A stretch of DNA of 64,000 nt from JAPPOI01 sp028818055 (GTDB taxonomy: Bacteria > Pseudomonadota > Alphaproteobacteria > Rhodobacterales > Rhodobacteraceae): NCBI GenBank assembly GCA_965267405.1, contig OZ253954.1, positions 3,038,001 through 3,102,000 of the forward strand, in the 5' to 3' direction. The number at the start of each line of letters is the position of its first letter. Positions within the stretch are counted from its first letter, which is position 1. Shown here piece by piece: positions 16,799-25,418 of this stretch. The notes beneath the pieces are model-generated. The model did no database searches. It was given only the letters and a program-made list of their open reading frames with translations, and was not told the DNA's origin. The translations under genes were made by a program, and so were the position numbers.

Positions 16799-16860
16799 AT
16801 GTTTGAAAACATAATCAAGACTCCGAAAATCGGAGCGTTCGCAGGTTTGGGAGGGCCTGC
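16799..16860 (+). promoter_or_regulatory. Palindromes and leader hairpins upstream of the acyl-CoA synthetase
   Basis: Three nested structures lie in the divergent gap. ATGTTT-GA-AAACAT at 16799-16812 is a palindromic operator candidate. CTCCGA-AAA-TCGGAG at 16821-16835 is a tight hairpin. GCAGG/CCTGC at 16841-16860 loops out the GGGAGG ribosome binding site. The first could bind a repressor controlling the operon; the last could affect translation start. All are sequence-level observations only. Confidence 0.35.
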
Positions 16861-16862
16861 CG

Positions 16863-18842
16863 ATGTCAGAAACAAAATCGCGCTCTGTGCGCGACAAAGA
16901 TGTACATTCTTTGCCCGCACTTTTGGCGCGAAACGTCGCCCAATTTGGTGACAAGGCTGCCTATCGAGAAAAGCAATTCGGCATCTGGCAAAGCTGGACT
17001 TGGCGCGAGGCCGCTGAAGATATTGAAGCTCTGGCGCTAGGCCTTCTGATCAAAGGCATCAACCCCGGAGATCACGTGGCCATCATTGGCCAAAACCGCC
17101 CACATTTCTACATGACAATGGTCGCCGTTCAGTCGGTTGGCGCAGTACCGGTTCCCGTTTATCAGGACGCTGTGGCGGAAGAGATCGCCTATGTGCTTGA
17201 TCACTGCGGCGCGCGGTTCGCGGTCGTCGAGGATCAGGAACAAGTCGATAAGGTCATTGAAGTCAAAGACCGTTTGCCCGCGATCGAACAAATCATCTAT
17301 GTCGATCCCCGGGGCTTGCGAAAATACGATCACTCTGCGCTTTCGCAGTTTGACGTGCTGCAAGAAGAAGGGCGGGCCGCTCGCGCCGAACTCCAAAGCG
17401 AGCTTGATGCGCGGCGCGACGCACTGGGATACGACGACACCTGCGTCATGCTTTACACCTCGGGCACCACAGGCCGCCCGAAAGGCGTAGTCCTTTCAAA
17501 TCGAAACATCATTGAAACGTCCAAGGCGTCCGCCGAGTTCGATCATCTGAAGTCGGATGAAGACATTTTGGCATACCTTCCAATGGCTTGGGTTGGAGAC
17601 TTCATCTTCTCAGTCGGACAGGCTTATTGGGCGGGATTCTGCGTGAATTGCCCGGAAAGTACTGACACTTTGTCTACGGATTTGCGCGAGATTGGGCCAA
17701 CGTATTACTTTGCTCCGCCTCGCGTCTTTGAAGGACAACTGACACAAGTCATGATCCGCATGGAAGACGCGGGTCGCTTGAAGCAATGGCTGTTCCGAAA
17801 ATTCATGGATCACGCGCGAAGTGTTGGGCCAGCGATGCTTGATGGTGCAGACGTCGGCACCTGGGATCGTTTGAAGTACAAGCTCGGTGAGCTGTTTGTG
17901 TACGGCCCTTTGAAAAATACCCTCGGTTTCTCGAAAGTTCGGGTTGGTTACACCGCCGGCGAAGCAATCGGACCGGAAATTTTCGATTTCTACCGTGGCT
18001 TGGGCATCAATCTTAAGCAGCTCTACGGCCAAACAGAAGCTAGCGTCTTCATTACCCAGCAACCCGACAACGAGGTGCGCTCGGATACGGTGGGTATTCC
18101 GTCGCCCGGCGTCGAAGTCAAAATCGCAGACAGTGGAGAGGTGTATTACCGCTCGCCAGGTGTCTTTGTGGAGTACTACAAGAACGCAGAAAGCACCGCT
18201 TCGACGAAAGATGCCGAAGGTTGGGTGGCAACTGGCGATGCCGGTTTCATAGAAGAAGGCACAGGCCATCTTAAGATCATTGATCGGGCCAAGGACGTTG
18301 GGAAAACCGCTTCGGGTGCGTTGTTTGCGCCCAAGTACGTTGAAAACAAACTGAAGTTCTTCCCGAACATCCTTGAAGCCGTCGTCTTCGGCGCGGACCG
18401 AGAGATGTGTACTGCCTTCATCAACATAGATTTGACGGCGGTCGGGAATTGGGCTGAGAGAAACAATATCGCCTATGCTTCTTATCAGGAGCTGGCTGGT
18501 CACCCCGATGTTCTTGCCACCATTCAAAGCCATATCGAAGAGGTGAATACGTCGCTTGCCAGCGATGCGATGCTGTCCGGGTGTCAGATCCACCGATTCC
18601 TCGTACTTCACAAGGAACTTGATGCGGATGACGGCGAACTTACCCGAACCCGCAAGGTCCGGCGTGCGCCCATCGAAGAAAAGTATGCGGATCTGATCGC
18701 AGCGCTCTACGACGGCTCCGACAGTGTCTCGACCGAAACAGAAGTGACATACGAAGACGGTCGCAAAGGATCGATCAAGGCGACATTGAAAATCTGCGAC
18801 GCCAAGGTGGCGGACGTCAAAATGATGGAGGCCGCCGAATGA
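16863..18842 (+). CDS. Long-chain acyl-CoA synthetase-type AMP-forming ligase
   Basis: A 659-residue ANL-superfamily enzyme that activates a carboxylic acid to its CoA thioester. The AMP-binding P-loop is MLYTSGTTGRPKGV (about 196-209), the adenine motif is LYGQTEAS, and the ATP-ribose Asp is in GWVATGDAGFIEEG. The length and the DRAKDV-type C-terminal hinge resemble long-chain fatty acyl-CoA synthetases rather than short-chain ones. GGGAGG sits before the ATG. It opens the operon and overlaps the ABC ATPase gene by ATGA, which suggests that it activates what the transporter imports. Substrate unknown. Confidence 0.9.
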   Translation: MSETKSRSVRDKDVHSLPALLARNVAQFGDKAAYREKQFGIWQSWTWREAAEDIEALALGLLIKGINPGDHVAIIGQNRPHFYMTMVAVQSVGAVPVPVYQDAVAEEIAYVLDHCGARFAVVEDQEQVDKVIEVKDRLPAIEQIIYVDPRGLRKYDHSALSQFDVLQEEGRAARAELQSELDARRDALGYDDTCVMLYTSGTTGRPKGVVLSNRNIIETSKASAEFDHLKSDEDILAYLPMAWVGDFIFSVGQAYWAGFCVNCPESTDTLSTDLREIGPTYYFAPPRVFEGQLTQVMIRMEDAGRLKQWLFRKFMDHARSVGPAMLDGADVGTWDRLKYKLGELFVYGPLKNTLGFSKVRVGYTAGEAIGPEIFDFYRGLGINLKQLYGQTEASVFITQQPDNEVRSDTVGIPSPGVEVKIADSGEVYYRSPGVFVEYYKNAESTASTKDAEGWVATGDAGFIEEGTGHLKIIDRAKDVGKTASGALFAPKYVENKLKFFPNILEAVVFGADREMCTAFINIDLTAVGNWAERNNIAYASYQELAGHPDVLATIQSHIEEVNTSLASDAMLSGCQIHRFLVLHKELDADDGELTRTRKVRRAPIEEKYADLIAALYDGSDSVSTETEVTYEDGRKGSIKATLKICDAKVADVKMMEAAE

Positions 18843-19657
18843 ACGCGATGGCCGGCAACTACACCACCGAAGACGGCCGCAAGATTGGCGGCGTTATGAT
18901 GGAGATGCGGAACATCACGCTGCGTTTCGGTGGCGTCGAAGCGATCAAAGACATTTCATTCGACATTCTTGAAGGTGAAATCCGCGCGATCATCGGCCCC
19001 AACGGTGCCGGAAAATCCAGTATGCTCAATGTGATATCGGGCTTTTATCATCCGCAGGAAGGTGAGGTCTGGTTCCACGGCGCAAAGCGTCCTTCGATGA
19101 AGCCGTATCAAGTTGCCCAGCAGGGCATTGCGCGCACATTTCAGAACATAGCATTGTTCGACGGCATGAGCGTGCTCGACAACATCATGACGGGCCGCCT
19201 GACACACATGAAAACGGGCCTGTTGTCGCAAGCGCTCTGGCGCGGCGCGGCCGAGCGAGAAGAGGTCGCAAACCGCGAGTTTGTTGAGAAGATCATCGAC
19301 TTCCTAGAAATTCAGCACATCCGGAAGACACCGGTTGGCCGCCTTCCGTACGGTTTGAAAAAGCGAGTGGAATTGGCACGGGCGCTGGCGGCTGAGCCGA
19401 AGCTCTTGCTGCTGGATGAGCCGATGGCGGGCATGAATGTTGAAGAGAAAGAGGATATGTCCCGATATATCCTTGATACGAATGATGAATTCGGAACGAC
19501 CATCGCCCTTATTGAACACGATATGGGCGTGGTCATGGACCTGTCAGACCGGGTTGTCGTGATGGACTACGGCCGCAAGATCGGTGACGGGACGCCCGAC
19601 GATGTCCGCAACAACCAAGACGTCATCGATGCGTATCTGGGGGTGAGCCATGATTGA
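18839..19657 (+). CDS. ABC importer ATP-binding protein, LivG type
   Basis: A 272-residue ATPase of the branched-chain amino acid (HAAT) importer class. Walker A is GPNGAGKSS (about 53-61), the Q-loop region is IARTFQNIALFDGMSV, a degenerate signature is LPYGLKKRVELARAL (the usual LSGGQ core is replaced), and Walker B is LLLLDEPMAGM followed by a His switch in LIEHDMG. It pairs with the LivF-type ATPase at the far side of the cluster. Translationally coupled to the upstream ligase gene. Confidence 0.92.
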   Translation: MNAMAGNYTTEDGRKIGGVMMEMRNITLRFGGVEAIKDISFDILEGEIRAIIGPNGAGKSSMLNVISGFYHPQEGEVWFHGAKRPSMKPYQVAQQGIARTFQNIALFDGMSVLDNIMTGRLTHMKTGLLSQALWRGAAEREEVANREFVEKIIDFLEIQHIRKTPVGRLPYGLKKRVELARALAAEPKLLLLDEPMAGMNVEEKEDMSRYILDTNDEFGTTIALIEHDMGVVMDLSDRVVVMDYGRKIGDGTPDDVRNNQDVIDAYLGVSHD

Positions 19658-19710
19658 CGTTCGGTGCACCTCAAACGTTTTTGGTTCTGCACAAATATTG
19701 GAGGGCACTC

Positions 19711-20697
19711 ATGCCTGATACTGTCCTCTTTGCTGCCGAAGTGACCCTGAACGGCCTGATGGCCGGGGTGCTCTACAGCCTTGTTGCTCTTGGCTTTGTG
19801 CTGATCTTCAAGGCGTCCGGCATCTTCAACTATGCGCAGGGCGTCATGGCGCTTTTTGCGGCCCTGACGCTGGTGGGGATCATGGAAGGACAGGTGCCGT
19901 TTTCGCATCTGATCAACGCGATCTTTGGGACCAACATCCATCACTTTGGATGGCACGTCCCTGCGGTGCTGGCCATCGTGCTGACTGTCGGTTTGATGGT
20001 GGTTTTCGCGTGGGGCGTGAACCACTTCCTGATGCGCCATCTGGTCAATCAAGAACCCATTATCCTGTTTATGGCGACCATTGGTCTGGCATTCTTCCTG
20101 GAAGGTGTTGGCGACCTGATGTGGGGGTCAGATATCAAGACACTCGACATCGGCCTGCCGCAGGGCATTAACGAAACAATCGACCGTGTGACCTTCGACG
20201 CTTTTGGATACGGGTTGTTTATCGACAATCTTGATATCGTCGCGACGATCATCGCGGTCATTCTTGTCGTCGCGCTTGTCCTGTTCAGCCAGTATACAAA
20301 ACAGGGAAGGGCGCTTCGTGCGGTTGCAGATGATCACCAGGCAGCGCTCAGCGTTGGCATTTCGCTCAACTACATCTGGGTTTTGGTCTGGTCGATTGCA
20401 GGCTTCGTTGCCTTGGTTGCTGGCATCATGTGGGGTGCCAAATCTGGCGTGCAATTCTCGCTCTCTTTGATTGCATTGAAAGCCTTGCCGGTTCTGATGC
20501 TTGGCGGCTTCACCTCTATCCCGGGCGCCATCATCGGCGGCCTGATCATTGGCGTTGGAGAAAAGCTGTTTGAATTCTTTATCGGTCCGCTTGTCGGCGG
20601 AGCGACAGAAAACTGGTTCGCCTACGTGCTTGCGCTGTTGTTCCTGGTTTTCCGCCCACAAGGCTTGTTTGGGGAGAAGATCATTGAACGTGTTTGA
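19711..20697 (+). CDS. ABC importer permease, LivH type
   Basis: A 328-residue inner-membrane permease with about eight hydrophobic segments; LNGLMAGVLYSLVALGFVL near the N-terminus is typical of LivH. An in-frame start 19 codons upstream exists, but GGAGGG directly before the ATG at 19711 fixes the start. The family signature near the C-terminus (ALKALPVLMLGGFTSIPGA, then GGLIIGVGEKL) is intact. It should form the channel with the LivM-type permease. The small membrane gene on the other strand lies between the two. Confidence 0.94.
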   Translation: MPDTVLFAAEVTLNGLMAGVLYSLVALGFVLIFKASGIFNYAQGVMALFAALTLVGIMEGQVPFSHLINAIFGTNIHHFGWHVPAVLAIVLTVGLMVVFAWGVNHFLMRHLVNQEPIILFMATIGLAFFLEGVGDLMWGSDIKTLDIGLPQGINETIDRVTFDAFGYGLFIDNLDIVATIIAVILVVALVLFSQYTKQGRALRAVADDHQAALSVGISLNYIWVLVWSIAGFVALVAGIMWGAKSGVQFSLSLIALKALPVLMLGGFTSIPGAIIGGLIIGVGEKLFEFFIGPLVGGATENWFAYVLALLFLVFRPQGLFGEKIIERV

Positions 20698-20710
20698 CGC
20701 GATAGCCGCC

Positions 20711-20920
20711 CTAAAGGCCCGGTCCCATTCGGACCAGAATGGCAATGGCGAGCACCAGAATTACAGCAATTATGCCGCCCCAGAAAATCAGGCTGAGTGG
20801 CAAGCTGTACGCGAAAGCCGCATAGGCGCCTGCTGCTGCTCCTACCAGGAACGCGACAACCAGAATGCCCACAAAGCTCAACATGGCCCGGCCAATGTCA
20901 CGCAGGATGGTCTTGAACAT
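20711..20920 (-). CDS. Small two-helix membrane protein on the opposite strand inside the ABC operon
   Basis: A 69-residue hypothetical protein with two transmembrane helices (about 15-36 and 42-64) joined by a short loop, and a positively charged N-terminus (MFKTILRDIGR). GAAGGAG nine bases before the ATG at 20920 supports this start over an in-frame one 19 codons upstream. It resembles no family I can name. It is transcribed against the importer operon, between its two permease genes, so its mRNA would be antisense to the long operon transcript. Function unknown. Its presence in related genomes would decide whether it is real. Confidence 0.65.
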   Translation of the reverse strand: MFKTILRDIGRAMLSFVGILVVAFLVGAAAGAYAAFAYSLPLSLIFWGGIIAVILVLAIAILVRMGPGL

Positions 20921-20994
20921 ACCAACATTCTCCTTCGCCCCGGTCATCGAACTGGCGATTTCGGAGTTAAATTTCAAGGTATTGGAGTGATTTG

Positions 20995-22071
20995 ATGCTT
21001 TATCGCGAGGCAGGTGACTTCAAAACAACATACGTTGCAGACGCTCAGACGTTCCCGATCAAGCTGGATCGTATGGGGTTTTATGCGACGTTGATCGTTG
21101 CGTTTTTGGTGGTGCCTTTTGTCGTAAATGACTATTGGGCCAACGCAATTTTGCTGCCGTTTTTGATCTATGCGATTGCGGCGATCGGACTGAACATATT
21201 GACGGGGTACTGCGGACAGGTCTCACTTGGAACCGGTGGATTCATGGCCGTAGGAGCCTACGCCTGCTACAAATTGATGACGGCGTTTCCCGATGTCAGT
21301 CTTATCATTCACGTGATCCTCTCTGGTGGAATTACGGCCATTGTCGGCGTTTTGTTCGGGCTGCCGTCTCTCAGGATCAAAGGCTTTTATTTGGCTGTGG
21401 CGACACTTGCGGCACAGTTCTTCTTGGTGTGGCTCTTTAACCGGGTGCCTTGGTTCTACAATTACTCGGCATCCGGCATGATTACCGCGCCAGAGCGTAC
21501 TGTTTTTGGCGTGCCGATCAGCGGACCAGCCACGGAACCTTGGGCCATCTATCTGCTCTGTCTCAGCTTTGTGGTCGTTTTGGCGTTCATCGCCCGCAAT
21601 CTGACGCGCGGTACACAAGGCCGGAAGTGGATGGCGATCCGGGATATGGACATTGCAGCCGAAATCATCGGCGTGAACCCACTTCGGGCCAAACTCAGCG
21701 CGTTTGCGGTGTCTTCGTTCTACGTTGGTGTGGCAGGCGCGCTGTTCTTCGCCGTTTACCTCGGTTCGGTCGAGGTTGGCGAGGCGTTCGGGATCAACAA
21801 ATCATTCTTGGTGCTCTTCATGATCATCATTGGTGGTTTGGGCTCGATATTCGGGTCTTTCGCAGGGGCCGCCTTCATGGTGGTGCTGCCGGTCGTATTG
21901 AAGGTTGTCGGAGCGGATTGGCTCGGATGGCAGGATGATTTGGTCGCTCACTTCCAGCTTGTGATCGTCGGTGCGCTTATCATGGGATTTTTGATTGTTG
22001 AGCCTCACGGGCTCGCACAGCTTTGGCGGTTGGCCAAGGAAAAACTGAGATTGTGGCCCTTCCCGCATTAG
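20995..22071 (+). CDS. ABC importer permease, LivM type
   Basis: A 358-residue permease with about nine to ten hydrophobic segments and the LivM hallmarks AIGLNILTGYCGQVSLGTGGF near residues 55-80, GLPSLRIKGFYLAVATLA, and IIGGLGSIFGSFAGAAF. GGAG upstream of the ATG at 20995 sets the start (a TTG directly before it is possible). It forms the transmembrane pore with the LivH-type protein upstream. Confidence 0.95.
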   Translation: MLYREAGDFKTTYVADAQTFPIKLDRMGFYATLIVAFLVVPFVVNDYWANAILLPFLIYAIAAIGLNILTGYCGQVSLGTGGFMAVGAYACYKLMTAFPDVSLIIHVILSGGITAIVGVLFGLPSLRIKGFYLAVATLAAQFFLVWLFNRVPWFYNYSASGMITAPERTVFGVPISGPATEPWAIYLLCLSFVVVLAFIARNLTRGTQGRKWMAIRDMDIAAEIIGVNPLRAKLSAFAVSSFYVGVAGALFFAVYLGSVEVGEAFGINKSFLVLFMIIIGGLGSIFGSFAGAAFMVVLPVVLKVVGADWLGWQDDLVAHFQLVIVGALIMGFLIVEPHGLAQLWRLAKEKLRLWPFPH

Positions 22072-22102
22072 GGCCGCGAAACCATAACCAGGGAGGAAGA
22101 TA

Positions 22103-23380
22103 ATGAAAAAGCTTCTTGCAACAGCGTTGGTTGCCGCGAGTTTTGCGGTGCCTGCGCAGGCGGATCTTAAGTTTCCGTCACTTGACTACAGAACGGGTCC
22201 GTTCGCGGCGGGGGGCATTCCCTTTGCTGACGGATACTCGGACTATTTGACGCTTCTCAATGAGCGTGACGGCGGTATCGGAGGGGTCAAAATCTCGAAC
22301 CCCACCTGTGAAACTGCCTACAACACCGAAAAGGGCGTTGAGTGCTACGAGGCACTGAAAGAGGACGCGCTGGTTTTCCAGCCGCTTTCAACCGGCATCA
22401 CTTATCAGTTGATCCCGAAAGCAAGCGTTGACCAGATCCCGATCCACTCAATGGGATACGGCCGGACATCGGCAGCCAACGGTAAAGTCTTCGAGTGGGT
22501 GTTCAACTACCCAACCAACTATTGGAACGGTGCTTCGATCGGTGTGAACCACATGCTCGACGAAAATGGTGGCGACATGTCGGGCAAGAAAGTCATCTTG
22601 CTTCACTTCAATGGAGCCTACGGCAAAGAGCCTATCCCAACACTTGAGGCGTTGTCGGCCAAACACGGCTTCGAATTCTCAGCCATTCCAATTGACTACC
22701 CAGGTCAGGAGCAAAAGTCGCAGTGGCTGCAAATTCGCCGTGAACGTCCTGACTATATCCTGTTCTGGGGATGGGGCGTCATGAACCAGGTCGCTGTTCA
22801 GGAAGCCGCAAACATCCGCTATCCAATGGATCAGTTCATTGGCATCTGGTGGTCGGGTTCGGAGAACGACGTGTTGCCAGCTGGCGACGGAGCCAATGGC
22901 TATAAGTCGCTTCAGTTCCACAATGTTGGTAGCGACTATCCAATCTTCGACGACATCCAGAAGTATGTCGTAGATGCTGGTCTTGCTGCTGGTGCAGGTG
23001 ACCAGATCGGAACGGTTCTCTACAACCGCGGTGTTTATGCAGCGATGCTGGCGGCTGAAGCCGCACGGACCGCCCAAGAGATCCACGGAACTGCCGACAT
23101 CACCGGCGCAATGATGCGCGATGGCATGGAAGCGTTGGAAATCACTGAAGAGCGGATGGCTGAACTCGGCCTGCCGAACTTTGGACCAACCTTCAGCGTG
23201 ACTTGTGAAAACCACGGTGGTCGTGGCCCAGCGGCTATTGGCCAGTGGGACGCCAGTGCGAAGCAGTGGAAACTGGTCACAGACTTCATGGACCCTGACG
23301 AAGAAGTCGTGAGCGCACTGATCATGCAAGACTCGGCTGCATTTGCTGCCGAAAACAACATCGAAGAGCGGTGTAACTAA
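22103..23380 (+). CDS. ABC importer periplasmic substrate-binding protein
   Basis: A 425-residue Peripla_BP_6-type binding protein. The cleavable signal peptide is MKKLLATALVAASFAVPAQA, cut near residue 20. The mature part has two alternating lobes (for example GKKVILLHFNGAYGKE) and four or more cysteines (CETAYNTEKGVEC early, CENHGG late), unlike E. coli LivJ in detail. Ligand unknown; the ligases and beta-oxidation genes around it suggest a carboxylic acid rather than an amino acid. GGGAGGAAG lies before the ATG, suggesting strong translation. A hairpin follows the gene. Confidence 0.93.
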   Translation: MKKLLATALVAASFAVPAQADLKFPSLDYRTGPFAAGGIPFADGYSDYLTLLNERDGGIGGVKISNPTCETAYNTEKGVECYEALKEDALVFQPLSTGITYQLIPKASVDQIPIHSMGYGRTSAANGKVFEWVFNYPTNYWNGASIGVNHMLDENGGDMSGKKVILLHFNGAYGKEPIPTLEALSAKHGFEFSAIPIDYPGQEQKSQWLQIRRERPDYILFWGWGVMNQVAVQEAANIRYPMDQFIGIWWSGSENDVLPAGDGANGYKSLQFHNVGSDYPIFDDIQKYVVDAGLAAGAGDQIGTVLYNRGVYAAMLAAEAARTAQEIHGTADITGAMMRDGMEALEITEERMAELGLPNFGPTFSVTCENHGGRGPAAIGQWDASAKQWKLVTDFMDPDEEVVSALIMQDSAAFAAENNIEERCN

Positions 23381-23387
23381 GACCGAC

Positions 23388-23415
23388 GCTCCGGCCCGCT
23401 TGTTTGGGCCGGAGC
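23388..23415 (+). promoter_or_regulatory. Strong hairpin after the substrate-binding protein gene
   Basis: A perfect 10-bp GC-rich stem (GCTCCGGCCC and GGGCCGGAGC) with an 8-nt loop, eight bases past the stop and upstream of the LivF-type gene. There is no T-run. Such hairpins commonly protect the mRNA of abundant binding proteins and lower downstream expression. Confidence 0.65.
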
Positions 23416-23433
23416 AATCCACGGAGAGTTTTT

Positions 23434-24258
23434 ATGCTGGATGCCGCAAAAACCGAGACCCCACTTCTGGAGGTCAACAATATCGAGGTGATCTACAATC
23501 ACGTGATCCTCGTTCTGAAAGGCGTAAGCCTATCGGTTCAAGAAGGCGGCATCACGGCGCTATTGGGAGGCAATGGAGCGGGCAAGACGACCACGCTCAA
23601 GGCGATCTCAAACCTACTGAAATCCGAACGCGGCGACGTGACCAAAGGGTCGATCTCGTATCGAGGTACGGATGTTCAGAACCTCGATCCGGCGGCATTG
23701 GTGAAGAGGGGTGTCATTCAGGTTATGGAAGGGCGCCATTGTTTCGAGCACCTGACCGTCGAGGAAAACCTGCTGACTGGTGCTTACACACGTCGCGACG
23801 GCGGCACAAAGATCAACGACGATCTCGAGCTTGTTTACAATTACTTTCCCCGCCTGAAAGACCGCCGCAAAAGCCAAGCGGGATATACATCGGGCGGCGA
23901 GCAACAAATGTGTGCCATTGGCCGCGCGCTGATGAGCCGACCAGAAACCATCTTGCTGGATGAGCCGTCCATGGGACTGGCCCCGCAGCTGGTAGAAGAG
24001 ATTTTTGGAATCGTCAAAAATCTGAATGAGCAAGAGGGTGTGAGTTTCCTTCTGGCGGAACAGAACACCAACGTGGCACTTCGGTTTGCCCATTACGGCT
24101 ACATCCTGGAGTCTGGGCGCGTGGTGATGGATGGCCCTGCTGACGAACTGCGCGAGAACCCGGACGTCAAGGAATTCTATCTGGGCATGTCAGATGAAGG
24201 ACGGAAATCGTTTCGTGACGTGCGGTCTTATCGTCGTCGTAAAAGGTGGTTGAGTTGA
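23434..24258 (+). CDS. ABC importer ATP-binding protein, LivF type
   Basis: A 274-residue ATPase, the second of the importer. Walker A is GGNGAGKTT (about 45-53), the signature is TSGGEQQMCAIGRAL, Walker B is ILLDEPSMGLAPQ, and the switch region is LLAEQNTN. The usual ABC signature SGGE is intact, in contrast to the degenerate one in the LivG-type partner. The ATG at 23434 follows GGAGAG; an in-frame start 10 codons upstream is less likely. The stop overlaps the next gene (TGATG). Confidence 0.93.
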   Translation: MLDAAKTETPLLEVNNIEVIYNHVILVLKGVSLSVQEGGITALLGGNGAGKTTTLKAISNLLKSERGDVTKGSISYRGTDVQNLDPAALVKRGVIQVMEGRHCFEHLTVEENLLTGAYTRRDGGTKINDDLELVYNYFPRLKDRRKSQAGYTSGGEQQMCAIGRALMSRPETILLDEPSMGLAPQLVEEIFGIVKNLNEQEGVSFLLAEQNTNVALRFAHYGYILESGRVVMDGPADELRENPDVKEFYLGMSDEGRKSFRDVRSYRRRKRWLS

Positions 24259-25418
24259 TGAACTACACGGCTGAAGAACAGCGGTCACAGGACGAACGGC
24301 ACGCAGACCAGCTCGGTCAATTGCGGGGCGTCCTTGGCAAAGACAGTTTCGATTTCTCAGAACTGTCCAGTCTTCCGCTATTGCGAAAATCAGATCTTAT
24401 CAGCGCACAAGCGAAGGCACCGCCGTTCGGTGCAATTGCCGCCAAAAACGTATCGCGTGTCTATCAGTCACCTGGTCCAATCTACGAGCCGGGCGGGACG
24501 GGGCATGACTGGTGGCGCATTGGGCGCTTCTTGAATGCCTCCGGCGTCGGCGCCGATGACATTGTCCTCAACACCTTCAGCTATCACTTTACTCCTGCCG
24601 GCGCGATGTTTGAAAACGCAGCTGAAGCGGTCGGAGCCAGTGTTTTTGCTGCCGGCCCGGGCCAAACCGTACAACAGGCCGAGGTCGCTGCTTTTCTTGG
24701 CGCGACGACATACGCCGGAACGCCAGATTTTCTGGGCGCTATTTTATCCAAGGCAGATGAATTCGATTTGGATGTATCGTCGTTGAACAAGGCGACTGTC
24801 AGCGCTGGACCGCTATTTCCGCACATTCGACAGGGATACGCTGATCGCGGGATCACGTGCAGGCAGTGTTATGCAACGGCCGATATTGGCCTGATTGCGT
24901 ATGAGACCGAAGCACTGGATGGTATGGTCGTCGATGAAAGTGTGATTGTCGAAATCGTAACACCCGGAACTGGCGATCCAGTCGAGCCGGGGGACATCGG
25001 TGAATTGGTCGTTACGGTTCTGAATCCAGACTATCCGTTGGTTCGTTTTGCAACAGGCGATTTGAGCAGTGTGATGCCTGGCCAAAGTCCATGTGGGCGA
25101 ACAAACATGCGCATTGCCGGATGGAAGGGGCGTGCAGATCAAGCCACTAAAGTTAAGGGCATGTTCGTAAGACCGGAACAAGTCGCACGTTTGGTCGAAC
25201 GCCACCCGGAAATCCATAAGGCCCGCGTTGAAGTGGGGCACGACGGTGCATCGGATACATTGACTGTAAAGCTCGAAACGGATAGGACAGAAAAGCTTAC
25301 CTATTCGGACTCGGTCAAAGAGCTTTTGAAGCTTCGCGCCGATGTCGAATTGTTCGAAAAAGGACAGTTGCCGCGTGACGGTCTCGTAATCGCAGACCTG
25401 CGCCCAGTGGAGGGATAA
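24258..25418 (+). CDS. Phenylacetate-CoA ligase-like AMP-binding protein with altered P-loop
   Basis: About 386 residues, PaaK-like ANL-superfamily protein, somewhat shorter than PaaK. The C-terminal half keeps the family motifs: CYATADIGLIAYE (adenine region), LVRFATGDLSSV with the ATP-ribose Asp, and GRADQATKVKGMFVRPEQV (hinge). The N-terminal P-loop does not have the canonical SSGTTG form; it reads SPGPIYEPGGTG at about 75-86. So it may use a different acid, bind ATP differently, or have a non-ligase role. Joined to the LivF-type gene by a TGATG overlap. Confidence 0.8.
   Translation: MNYTAEEQRSQDERHADQLGQLRGVLGKDSFDFSELSSLPLLRKSDLISAQAKAPPFGAIAAKNVSRVYQSPGPIYEPGGTGHDWWRIGRFLNASGVGADDIVLNTFSYHFTPAGAMFENAAEAVGASVFAAGPGQTVQQAEVAAFLGATTYAGTPDFLGAILSKADEFDLDVSSLNKATVSAGPLFPHIRQGYADRGITCRQCYATADIGLIAYETEALDGMVVDESVIVEIVTPGTGDPVEPGDIGELVVTVLNPDYPLVRFATGDLSSVMPGQSPCGRTNMRIAGWKGRADQATKVKGMFVRPEQVARLVERHPEIHKARVEVGHDGASDTLTVKLETDRTEKLTYSDSVKELLKLRADVELFEKGQLPRDGLVIADLRPVEG

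Noticed and set aside
16706..16954. N-terminal extension of the hybrid kinase
   Set aside because: Overlaps the divergent acyl-CoA synthetase start and has no domain sequence before the ATG at 16705.
17610..18611. Minus-strand ORF of 333 codons inside the acyl-CoA synthetase gene
   Set aside because: Antisense shadow of a gene with intact ligase motifs; no recognisable domain.
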